DNA of 64,000 bases from Agelaius tricolor (taxonomy: Eukaryota; Chordata; Aves; Passeriformes; Icteridae). The translations under genes and the position numbers were made by a program. The stretch covers positions 3,080,001-3,144,000 of the forward strand of contig JALJCS010000007.1 of assembly GCA_023055355.1 (NCBI GenBank), written 5' to 3'. Shown piece by piece: positions 49,407 through 59,420 of this stretch. The notes beneath the pieces are model-generated. The model searched no databases and was not told the DNA's origin. It was given only the letters and a program-made list of their open reading frames with translations. The number at the start of each line of letters is the position of its first letter. Positions within the stretch are counted from its first letter, which is position 1.

Positions 49407-50537
49407 ATGGAGCCCACGAAGATCAACATGTCCCGCGTGGCTCTGGTCAACGGCGGCATCGACGGCGCCATGCTCAAGGCGCACAAACCGCGCGTCATGT
49501 CCAAGAGCGGCCACAGCAACGTCAGGATCGACAAAGTCGACGGCATCTACCTGCTCTACCTGCAGGACCTGTGGACCACGGTCATCGACATGAAGTGGAG
49601 GTACAAGCTCACCCTGTTTGCTGCTACTTTCGTCATGACCTGGTTCCTCTTCGGGGTGATCTACTACGCCATCGCCTTCCTTCACGGCGACCTGGAGATG
49701 AACAAGTTCTCCCCGAAGCGGGAGCCGTGCGTGAAGAACGTGGATTCCCTGACTGGGGCGTTCCTCTTCTCCCTGGAGTCCCAGACAACCATTGGCTATG
49801 GATTTCGTTTCATCACCGAGGAGTGTCCCCATGCCATTTTCCTGCTTGTGGCCCAGCTGGTCATCACCACCCTGATTGAAATCTTCATCACAGGTACCTT
49901 CCTGGCCAAGATCGCCAGGCCGAAGAAAAGGGCAGAGACCATTAAATTCAGCCACTGTGCTGTCATCACCAAACACAACGGGGAGCTTTGCCTGGTGATC
50001 AGAGTGGCAAACATGAGGAAGAGCCTCCTGATACAGTGTCAGCTCTCTGGGAAGCTTCTTCAGACCTACGAAACCAAAGAAGGGGAGAGGATTCTGCTGA
50101 ACCAAGCCAGTGTCAAATTCAACGTCGACTCCTCTTCGGAGAGTCCATTTCTCATTCTGCCTTTAACCTTCTACCACATTTTGGATGAAAGCAGCCCTCT
50201 GAGAGACCTCACCCCTCAAAACCTCAAGGAGAAGGACTTTGAGCTCGTGGTGCTCCTGAATGCCACAGTGGAGTCCACCAGTGCTGTCTGCCAGAGCAGG
50301 ACTTCCTATGTCCCCGAGGAGATCCACTGGGGCTACGAGTTTGTGCCCGTGGTTTCCCTCTCCCCAAATGGAAAGTACGTGGCGGATTTCAGTCAGTTTG
50401 AGAAGATCAGGAGAAGCACAGATTCTACTTTTTACAGTGTGGACTCTGAAAAGCAAAAGCTGGAGGAGAAATACAGGCAGGAGGACCAAAGAGAGAGGGA
50501 ACTGAGAACAATGTTGTTACAGCAGAGTAATGTTTGA
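49407..50537 (+). CDS. KCNJ15: Inward-rectifier potassium channel Kir4.2, complete coding exon
   Basis: The 376-residue product is a two-transmembrane K+ channel subunit that forms plasma-membrane tetramers carrying inward-rectifying K+ current. Visible parts: cytoplasmic N-terminus with the Kir motif [10 protein letters not shown] (31-40); TM1 about 67-91; extracellular C108 and C140, the pair that forms the conserved Kir disulphide; pore helix about 113-127; selectivity filter TIGYG (128-132); TM2 about 143-165 with E158, equivalent to the rectification (Mg/polyamine) residue of Kir4.1; basic PIP2-type cluster RPKKR (171-175); cytoplasmic domain to about 330; charged helical tail about 348-372; C-terminal SNV, a PDZ-type ligand. 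Similarity to mammalian KCNJ15, remembered as 375 residues, is very high through TM1, filter, TM2 and C-terminus. The start ATG has A at -3 and G at +4 and lies 16 bases after a 3' splice site. The frame is open further upstream, but only into intron. KCNJ10 (Kir4.1) is the main alternative; the C-terminus favours KCNJ15. Confidence 0.97.
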   Translation: MEPTKINMSRVALVNGGIDGAMLKAHKPRVMSKSGHSNVRIDKVDGIYLLYLQDLWTTVIDMKWRYKLTLFAATFVMTWFLFGVIYYAIAFLHGDLEMNKFSPKREPCVKNVDSLTGAFLFSLESQTTIGYGFRFITEECPHAIFLLVAQLVITTLIEIFITGTFLAKIARPKKRAETIKFSHCAVITKHNGELCLVIRVANMRKSLLIQCQLSGKLLQTYETKEGERILLNQASVKFNVDSSSESPFLILPLTFYHILDESSPLRDLTPQNLKEKDFELVVLLNATVESTSAVCQSRTSYVPEEIHWGYEFVPVVSLSPNGKYVADFSQFEKIRRSTDSTFYSVDSEKQKLEEKYRQEDQRERELRTMLLQQSNV

Positions 50538-51545
50538 TTGGATGGACAAACTATTCTGAATAATCCTTTTTCTGCAAACTGAAAAAAGAACATTCTTTCT
50601 GTGCTGTATGTCTGCTGTGAAACCAGAAGTGAAGCCCTTTTCAGGATTATTTCCTTTTCAGTCCTATTTCAGCAAATAGCTTTGGTGTACAGTAAATCGA
50701 CCCCTTTGGCTGAGTAGTTAATCAAGTGTTTTGTAATTTGGCAGGATTTCTTTGTTCCCCATTGTGACTTAGCAAAACTGGGTTTGTGTTAAACCTCTGC
50801 CTGATGCCACCACTGAAAGCAGACACGCCGCTTTCCGTTTGGAAAGTGAAACTGGACTCACTGTGCTGATTCCCTCAAATATTTATTTGATGTGGTTTTA
50901 CTGTGAACATGCAGGGGCAGCACACAGCACTGCTAGAGGAAAACGGGCTCCTTTGAAATGTGTACCTTTAAAATGTAAATTCTCCTACCAGGGATCACCT
51001 GCGTGGGGATTCCTGGCACTGAAAGTAAGTGGATCGAAGAGACAGATGGTTGGATGTGGGAAGAGCTGCAGGGAGGGGTTAAACTCCTTCTTAAATCTGG
51101 AAGGAATGTGACAGAGCAGTGCTGGGTGGTGGGGAGGAACACTCACTCTCTGTCTCTGCTGCTCAGAGCTCGTTCTGTGATTGTTTTGGGATCACTCACT
51201 TTTCTTAACCTTGCTAATTCCTGATTTATATCTGATAGCACAAAGGGGAGATGAGGGCAGGACACACACAGGATCACAACAGTAATCAACTAGGGTTGTA
51301 GCTGGCTTTGAGACACCTGGTTTTTATCCAATGTAAATAGTTTGTAACAGCAGCATATAACAATACAATTCTACAGATTGCTTGCTTTGCTCCGGACCGT
51401 ATTTAATTTTGGTTAAAAGAAAGCTGTGTAATGTCTGTAGACAATATTTACTTTTTCTGGCAGCCATAAAGGACAAGCAGTCCTTTCATCCAAATCAATT
51501 TTGGTCTACTAAAACCATTCCATTAATAAATGAATTTAATTTGAG
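50538..51545 (+). other. KCNJ15: KCNJ15 3' untranslated region
   Basis: About 1 kb of unique, moderately AT-rich sequence follows the TGA stop with no recognisable repeat. The end is set at the polyadenylation signal at 51525-51530. Two small open frames inside it (for example 50839-51111) look incidental. The true 3' end could be further downstream if other signals are used. Confidence 0.7.
51525..51530 (+). terminator. KCNJ15: Polyadenylation signal AATAAA of KCNJ15
   Basis: A canonical AATAAA lies 988 bases after the stop codon, and a G/T-rich stretch follows at about 51555-51575 as expected of a downstream element. No earlier perfect AATAAA was noticed in the 3' UTR. Confidence 0.65.
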
Positions 51546-51889
51546 CAGCTCCTGATCTCTTTGTGGCACGGGGGAGAGGGTGAAGTACCCCAGAGGTGTT
51601 GCAAAGCTGAGTGCTTGAGGGAGACATTTGGCTCTGGCACAGAGCCCTGGGAATTCTGCAGGTCACTGCAGTGGCCAGAGGACAGGTGACAAACCAGTGG
51701 TGTCCACATAGCAACTCTGTTAGAGAGGCTTTTTTAATGGGAATTTGAAATTATTTCTGACTTTGAAAGAAAGAGCTCACATTGGCAGCTCTCTGAGTTC
51801 TAGAGATTCTGCTCCTCTAAAGCTTTGGCAAGGAAAAGCTGCTTTAAATGGGTCTGGCCTGAGAGCCACCAAGGCTGACAATGATGAGA
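51546..51889. other. Unique DNA downstream of KCNJ15
   Basis: No gene or repeat was recognised. Confidence 0.5.
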
Positions 51890-51962
51890 AGATGGGGGGG
51901 TTGGAACCAGATGATCTTTAAGGTCCTTTTCGACCCCAAGCCCTCTGTGTTTCTGTGACTTT
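51890..51962 (+). mobile_element. CR1 LINE extreme 3' end
   Basis: GGTTGGAACCAGATGATC, TTTAAGGTCCTTTTCGACCC and CTGTGTTTCTGTGAC give a diverged CR1 terminus. Confidence 0.85.
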
Positions 51963-52257
51963 TGGCATCATTGCACTTATTTTAATTTACCAGTACTGTG
52001 CTGAGCTTCCTGGCACTGTGTGGCCTGGTGGAATGCACTGCTGCAGCCTGCCACACAATGTCCTATAAAGCAAATAAATCCAGCAGGCTGAGCCCAGAGG
52101 TGGCACCAGGGATGGACGTCAGGATGAAGGAGCACACACTGCATTGGCCTGTGGGGTGTGTGTGAGTGGGGCAGGGTGGTGGTGGTGAGGAGGGGCATGA
52201 GACACTGAAACTGCTCATTTATGTGAATTTTTAGCTCTCCTGTGGGGGGAAAACATA

Positions 52258-52400
52258 CACAGAATCATGGAATGGTTTGGGTTGGAAGTGATCATCTTCC
52301 ACTGTCCCATGTTGCTCCAAGCCCCATCCAAGCTGGCCTTGGACTCTTCCAGGGATCCAGGGGCAGCCACAGCTTCTCTGGGCAGCCTGGGCAACGTCCA
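52258..52400 (-). mobile_element. CR1 LINE 3' fragment
   Basis: Starts ACACAGAATCATGGAATGG, followed by TTTGGGTTGGAAGTGATC and GATCCAGGGGCAGCCACAGC. It appears internally deleted relative to the other minus-strand copies. Confidence 0.88.
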
Positions 52401-53083
52401 GGTACCTGTTTGAAAAGATAAACTTCACTTCATGCACAGAGTTCCTCTACCCACTACAGAGTGAACAAATTCTCTCAAACCACTGTAGGGAGGATCTGCC
52501 TGGCATTTGTGGAAAGAATTTCCAGGTTGTTTTATGCTGGGTGATAACACAGGATTGCAGCCCCATATGGGGGATGTAAGTGTTTAAATTATAGATCATT
52601 TATTTCAAATTTTCCATCACTTTTCCTGATTTCTTGTTTCACACACATAAATTGTGTGCGCTCCAAGAACTTTTGCAGTCACTTCATTGATCTGAGGTTT
52701 GTGTCCTGCAGCTCAAAGATGCTTTGGGATGAAAGGGCACAGGTGTCTTAACTCTTCATCTGCCAAGCCCTAATACCCATGATTTGATAATCAAACAAGC
52801 ACCCCTATTATTTTTTTATCCAGATAAGGACTCAGGTCATTCCTAAAATGATTGCCACAGCTGTGTATTGACTATAAAACAGCTTCACCAACAGCAAATG
52901 AGCTGGTTCTTCTCCAGGAACATCTGATGGTGACCTGATCCCTTTGTACACCAGTCCCAAAGTTCAGTCACTGTGTTCCAGTCATCAGATTATCCTGGAA
53001 GGAAAAAGCATCTTAGAGCAAAAGCTTTGAAAAGAAAGAAAAAAGAACCACAAAAATGGTTTTCTCGGGGATTTGGGGTCTAC
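52401..53083. other. Unique DNA, no gene seen
   Basis: Non-repetitive, with no exon or element recognised. Confidence 0.5.
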
Positions 53084-53170
53084 AAGGGGAAGGGAAGGGA
53101 AGGGAAGGGAAGGGAAGGGAAGGGAAGGGAAGGGAAGGGAAGGGAAGGGAAGGGAAGGGAAGGGAAGGGA
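53084..53170. repeat. (GGGAA)n microsatellite
   Basis: About 17 near-perfect GGGAA units on the + strand, 45 bp before a CR1. The 90- and 94-codon frames across it are artefacts. Confidence 0.96.
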
Positions 53171-53214
53171 GAAGAAAGAGCTGTTACATTAGAAAAAGAA
53201 AGAATAAAGTTGTT

Positions 53215-53520
53215 TCTCTACAACTCCTGCCGGGAGGGGCAGTGAGGGGGGTCGGGCTCTGCTGCTGTGTCCCAAGGGAAGAAATGAGAGAAAAAGGCCT
53301 TAAACTCCTCCATGGGAGGCTCAGGTTGGAGACTGAATAAAAAGTCAGAGAAACAGTGGTCAGGCCTTGGGCTGAGCTGCCCAGGGAGGTTTGGAGTCAC
53401 TGTCAGTGGAAGTGCTCAGGAGGAGTCTGGGTGTGGCCCTTAGGAACAGGGATTGGGGTGATGCTGGTGGGGCTGGATGATTTGAAAGTCTCTTCCAATG
53501 TTGGTAATTCTGTGAAAACA
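53215..53520 (+). mobile_element. CR1 LINE 3' fragment
   Basis: Includes GGGGGGTCGGGCTCTGCTGC, GGGAGGCTCAGGTTGGAGAC, CTGCCCAGGGAGGTTTGGAG and a decayed tail (GTCTCTTCCAATGTTGG). It resembles the 3' part of 33125-33825. Confidence 0.88.
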
Positions 53521-54929
53521 CTGGAAATCTTTTACAAAATCAAGACAAATCTTCACTAGCCAGTGAGAGTTATACACATACACAAAAATGTGCTCTAGAG
53601 CACACTAGAGTTATACACATACACAAAAATAATATTTATTGGCTTCAGCTTGAGAAAGCAGCCTTGCTCTGGAATGAGCTGATGTTTTCCTTCCTGCTCT
53701 TGTGCAGGTGTAACTTACAGTTCCCTTTTCAAGCCCAGCAGGGCAGCAATGGAGCAGGATGATCAGCAGCAGTGGGAAAATGTCAGGACACGTGGATCTG
53801 ATAGGAACCAGCAGCAAACCACCACCTCTCACTGCTCCTCACCTCCTCAGCTCTGGGAATTTACCTTGCCTGAGAAGGAACAGGATGTGGAGCCAAAAAG
53901 CAAAACTTTGGTGAGCATCCCAAAGCTGCGTCACCCATGAGCAAGGACTGTTGACTCTGAATTTCAAATTTCAGGGTCTAAAGAAAGCAGTGGAATCCCA
54001 TTGCCCTGTGTGAACAAGAGCATGAATGTGTGTAAAAAGTAAATTCTCCATTCCAGACACTATTTAAAAGTCAGACTTTTTAAAAATCCAGTTATTTACT
54101 TTTTTAAAAATTTACTGTGGAATATGACATACTTACATTTCTTTTATTTATGAGCTATCAGTGAGCAGAACATTTTTAGAGTAGCTTTATTGTTTGGACT
54201 TTGGAGCCCACAAATAATTGAGAACTTATTTCACCTCATGGACTGTCTCTGAACTATTTGCTTTGGCTTCAATAATTCATTGTCCCCTTTTTATTTTTTA
54301 AAATTTATTTATTTTTTCTCGGTAGGTAGGTGATTGAATGAGCACAGTTTCACTTCTGTTGCTTCGTTGCAGAAGATGAGTGTGCCAGAGTCAAACCCAG
54401 CATCCCTCACTAATGTTTCACTCCATCTTCCAAAGGCATGACAACGCCTGTGGGAAGCCAAGGATTTGACAGTAAAGATGTGTTTTTTTAATTTTCTGAC
54501 TGGAATTAGGAGGCAAAATAGCCATTAGGTGTAAAATATACTGGGGGAGGGGATGGGAAAACAGAGAGAAAAAAAACCCCAAACACACTTACACACATCC
54601 ATGTGACTGAAAATCTGCTACTTCCAAAGGATGCCAGGTTAAAAAAAAAACAAAAAAACCAAAAATCCACTCCCAGATTTGCTGAAATGACTCAAAGCCT
54701 TGGGAAAAGTGAATGCAAGAACTGTATTTGAGCAAATGTTCCTGATGCCTTCAGAGTGTGTTTGCTCAGTGTCAGCCTGATGACAGCCTGAGCTCCTGAG
54801 GGAACAGGTAAGACTCTGTGATGACTCTGACAAACCCATGATGGGGAGGAGTTTAAAAAAGCTCAGTGTGTGCTCCAGCTCTTGCTTATCCATTGTTTTT
54901 GTCCTGGTTGGCTGTGTCCTGCTCACCCT
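53521..54929. other. Unique DNA with one short tandem duplication
   Basis: A 41-bp duplication lies at 53569-53630, with GTTATACACATACACAAAAA at 53569 and 53610. Between the copies is the perfect 14-bp palindrome GTGCTCTAGAGCAC (53590-53603). The rest is unique with T/A-rich runs near 54290-54315. Confidence 0.55.
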
Positions 54930-55131
54930 CCTGGTGCTGGGATTATGTGAGTAATGTGAATAATCCTGGTGCTGGGATTATGTGAGTAATGTGAATAATC
55001 CTGGTACTGGGATTATGTGAATAATGTGAATAATCCTGGTGCTGGGATTATGTGAGTAATGTGAATAATCCTGGTGCTGGGATTATGTGAGTAATGTGAA
55101 TAAACCTGGTGCTGGGATAATGTGAATAAAG
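54930..55131. repeat. 35-bp minisatellite, about 5.8 copies
   Basis: Units start CCTGGTGCTGGGATTATGTG at 54930, 54965, 55000, 55035, 55070 and 55105 and are nearly identical. The last unit is shortened. Confidence 0.96.
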
Positions 55132-55421
55132 GAATTTTCCCCTGCCTTGGCTGCTCAGCCTCCAGCAGAAATTCTCTGCAAATATGAGATTACCAGAACA
55201 GAGCCCTTTCAGTGCCAAAGGTGCTGCCTGGACATCCTGTACCTCTGTACAAAGGTACAGGAGCATTTCCAGGATGTCACACATTCCCATTCAAGGCTGC
55301 TTTGTCCTGTGTCAGCACAGAGGGAAGGGAATTCCACCAGCAGCACAGCTTGCAGGGGCTTTTTGCATCTCCTCCCAACATTTTTCCTTTTTAAACACAT
55401 TCATGCTCTTGTACACACAGA

Positions 55422-56080
55422 TGTTGTAAAATCAGGGTGCCCTGATGAAGGAAGGCATGATGCATCTGACTCCACGTCCTCAGAGGCTAATTTATTATTT
55501 TATTATACTATATTATATTAAAGAATACTATACTATACTAAAGAATACAGAAAAGATACTGAATGCTAAAAAGATAATGAAAACTCGTGACTCTTTCCAG
55601 AGTCCCGACACAGCTTGGCACTGATTGGCCAATGAGCCAAAACAGCTCACACCAGAATCCAATCAGAAGGCTAATTTATTTCTTTATAATACTATATTAT
55701 ATTGAAGAATCCTATCCTATCCTATCCTATCCTATCCTATCCTATCCTATCCTATCCTATCCTATCCTATCCTATCCTAATTATACTATAGAATACAGAA
55801 AGAATACTTACTGAATGTTAAAAAGATAATAATGAAAACTTGTGACTCTCTCCAGAGTCCTGACACAACTTGGCCCCAATTGGCCAATGAGTCAAAACAA
55901 CTCACACCAAAATCCAATGAAACAATCACCTGTGGTCAAACAATCTCCAAACACCTTCCAAAGGAGCAAAACACAGGAGAAGCAAATGAGATAATTATTG
56001 TTTTCCTTTTCTCTGAGGTCTTTCAGCTTCCCAGGAGAAAACCCCCAGGCAAAGGGATTTTTCAGAGAATGTGAATGCCA
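55422..56080 (-). mobile_element. Solo LTR, ERVK-type, internally duplicated (659 bp)
   Basis: Related to 41638-42077. Its core is tandemly duplicated: unit 1 at 55481-55663 (AGAGGCTAATTTATTATTTT to AGAATCCAATCA) and unit 2 at 55664-about 55912. Unit 2 also carries a CCTAT array. Ends TG (55422) and CA (56080) have flanks CACAGA and CACACA, a plausible 6-bp target duplication with one mismatch. The polyadenylation signal lies on the minus strand. Confidence 0.75.
55711..55778. repeat. (CCTAT)n microsatellite inside an LTR
   Basis: About 13.6 perfect pentamer units, located where the sister unit has ACTATACTATACTA. Confidence 0.97.
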
Positions 56081-59000
56081 CACACATGGGGTTCCACTGC
56101 TTTCTTTAGGCTCTGAAATCTTAAATTCCTCAGTGCTGGCTGTGCCCCTCAGCAGATCACAGGATTGATGATTTCATTCCTTCTTTACCTTTCCCTGGAA
56201 ACATTTATCCACACAAACCATGAGGTGATGCTGGCACTAATTACACTGGGAGGAGGAAAGTGTTTAAGGAAATAGGAGTACACAGGACATCTTGCCATCA
56301 ATTATTCCCTGTGGACAAAACCCATCCCTGCTCTACCTGTCTGCTCTGCTCTGCCCAAGATCAGCATCCTCAGGAGCAGCAGCACAATGGAGCAATTCCT
56401 GGCACTCCCAAAGCTCCAGCTGAAATCCTGGTGTCTGACAGGCTCTGAGGGAACCCAGACCAGCTTGTGGAGATTTTTTGGTGCTGAGATCCTGCACTGT
56501 GGAGATGCTCTGTGATTTTCATGCAGAAAAAAGTGTCCATTGGGTGCAGCAATATGAAACTTTCATTGGCCACCCTCCCTGGATATCTACTCTTTTGGGA
56601 ACACACCAACCTCAGACTAAAATGTTGAGGTTTATACATTAAAAAGGACTTAACAGAGGTCAGATGGCTCCAGGACTCATTATACTGGGGTTTGCAGTAC
56701 AAACTGTCCACTCCTATAGACCAATTTCAATGCTTTTTCCCTTCTCCTGCCCATATTAAGCATCTAATTATCCAGTGTTGGTTAGGATTATAATTTATCT
56801 TTCCTTTGCTGCAAAGATGTATGCTTGAACCATGAGCAGAGTATGATTTCACTTAACAACTGTGGTTAAGCAACAATCTTCAAGTTAGGTAATTGTTATT
56901 CATTCTTTACGGGATGAAATGGGTAAAATGCTCTGAGAAATGTACCCTTTGCTGTGCTCCAAAATCAGAAATATCTCAAAATAAATATCAAAGTCCAAAA
57001 TCTGGGATGAATTAGGTGATTCATGCTAAATGACCGATCTGGCCAGTTATTGAAAAAAAACCCCAGATGTTTTTTTTCATTAAAAAAAAATCCTAAATGC
57101 TACCCTGATGGCAGAAAAAGTCCAGGAAGAACACTGTACACCATAAGTGCCTCTGAAAGGTGCTTGCTGTGATTCTGGATGGTTTTCCAGTGGAAAGCTG
57201 CAGACAAACAGCTGCTTTCCTTGAGAGGAGCACAGCTTTTAGGGAATGCTGGCTTCCCAAAGTGTGTCCAGCTGATATTTGTGTGTGACAGAACCACTCT
57301 GGTCCCAGAACAGCACCATCAGGTGTCTGGAGAAGGTCAGAGTGTAGGTTGTGTAATTCCTAATGAGATTCCAAATTTCTTCTTCTCTCCCTCTGCTCTT
57401 TCCCATGGATTCAGAGCTGTTCTGCACCCCAAGTGCCCTGAAAAACAGTGAACAGCAAATGAGAGCCCTATGAGCTCTGCATGAACATGAAGCATCTCTA
57501 AAACTTCAGATTTAAGTGTATAATATGAGAGTTTATGGCTGAAAAGATAAGGAAAATGCTTTTCAAAAGACAGGGAAGAAGGGGTGAAATAAATATCTTC
57601 CCTCAGTGTGGAGCACTTCAGAACTGAGACTTGCATTCCACTCCAAATAAACTGCACCTAAGTATAAGGAAAATTGTGCTTTATTTCTAGAAAATTGTCC
57701 TAAATCCATTTTTTTTTTTTACTTATTCCTGGGTGAATATGACAGCTGATCCTTCCTCCTGCAACCAGAGTGTTTGAAAACCAGAACAGCCACTCCAAAC
57801 CAATGGTTTGAAACCCAGAAATGGTTGAGCTTTCTGATACATTGGAAAAAAGTTTACTCAGCTGTGAAATGCCCATTAATGAAACACTGATTGCTTTACT
57901 TGGGCAATTTTATTTGTACAAACCTCACAAAACCCAGGCAAATCTTTCACTGTGAGAGAAAATAACTAAGTTGAGTTTATTCCCTGATAGACTTCTCCCA
58001 TTCCCCAATTCTACAGCAAAATGAGAGCTTGTATTCACATGGAGCTATTCCAGCACAATCATTTAACAGCTCCCAGTAACTCAGCCCACAGTGGCAGTGC
58101 CTGGGAATGTTGGGGGACTGGAATCTGGGTGTCTTTCCCTGCCTCAGCTTCACTGAGCAATGCCAGAAGAAATAAAAAAAAGAAATAATCCCATTGCCAC
58201 ATGGCTCTCTCCATTTTACCACTCTCACACTCTGGATTTACGGCTCCTCTTATTCCAGATGTGTTTATTTGCATGTGCAGACAAGCCCCAGTCTGTGAGG
58301 AGCAGCTCCAGCTTCCCTCATGGAAGTGGTCCTTCCCAGGAATTCTTTCTGGGTGTTAATGTCACTGAAATCCAGAGGCCAAATTCTTGGCTCCGCGGTT
58401 CCCCTTCTCTGCAGCATCCTGGCTTTGCAGAGAGGCAGTAAAACTGATCCAAAAAGCCAGCTGAACCTTTTCTCTGGCACAGGGGGAAGGATCATCAGGA
58501 CCAGGCTGTTTCCACTGGAAAAATGAGCTTCATTTTGTTCAAGAGACGAATGAGCTGCAATGAAATTTTACAACTCCCATAATAAGCCCATTATCAAGAT
58601 TGTGACAAAAAAAAAACCCACCAAAAAACATAAAAACCAAACCAACAAAAAACTGTAAAAGCTTTAAACTTCCAGTAGTTTCATGCTAACCCAGAAGAAT
58701 TTCAGCCAGCTCTGATTCTGTTTGGTGATGTTCAGTTGGTGTCAGGTACAGGTTTGTTTAAACATTATATTTTGCAGCCCTACATTTAGCTTTTTAGCTG
58801 GAATTTGAACTTAGACTTCAGTGCTAATCCATGGTCAGTGACTGAATTAGCATTTCACAAGTTTGTCTGTGGACTTTCCTCTTCTGAAAGTGTCTATTTT
58901 TAAACCTGCATTGAGACACCACCATCCCATTACCAAAGAGTCATCTCATACCTGAACACAGCTGCTAAATAACAGCAACTCTGCCTGGTTTTGCTTTTGC

Positions 59001-59264
59001 TGCCCTTTGGAACAGGAGGTTTTTAGTGCTTCTTTAAGGCAGCCCAGGTGATTTTTTGCCATTCCTCTTCGCAGCTGGGAAGCTGTGGCAGCACAGAAGA
59101 GCAGAACATCAAGGGTGACCCAGCAGATCAAAGGTGGGGGTGTCCATGCCAGGTGTCAAAGCTGAGTTTTAGTTTGGTGAGATCACAGTTGGGTCAAATC
59201 AGGGATTTTTAATACATTTGGTGCTACCTGAGAGGTGGTGGGCGTGAGATCTTTTATATTTTAT
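56081..59264. other. Unique DNA, no gene seen
   Basis: No dispersed repeat was recognised. Open frames (for example 56370-56711 on the minus strand) are under 115 codons and match nothing known to me. Confidence 0.45.
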
Positions 59265-59420
59265 CCCTTCCAGGGGCCTTACAGATAATTCCCAACCCCC
59301 TGGGACACCTCCCACTGTCCCAGGCTGCTCCAAGCCCCAGTGTCCAACCTGGCCTTGGGCATTCCAGGGATCCAGGGGCAACCCCAGCTGCTCTGGGAAA
59401 CCTCTGCCAGGGCCTCACTA
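59265..59420 (-). mobile_element. CR1 LINE 3' fragment, diverged at its tail
   Basis: TGGGACACCTCCCACTGTCC, AGGCTGCTCCAAGCCCCAG and ATCCAGGGGCAACCCCAGC form the reverse complement of the CR1 body. The usual tail at the left edge is poorly preserved. Confidence 0.82.

Noticed and set aside
49287..50105. 272-codon minus-strand frame opposite KCNJ15
   Set aside because: It is an antisense shadow of the conserved channel exon; its codon pattern reflects third-position bias of the real frame.
54930..55131. CRISPR-like array of 35-bp repeats
   Set aside because: Units are directly adjacent with no distinct spacers, and the sequence context is avian; it is a minisatellite.
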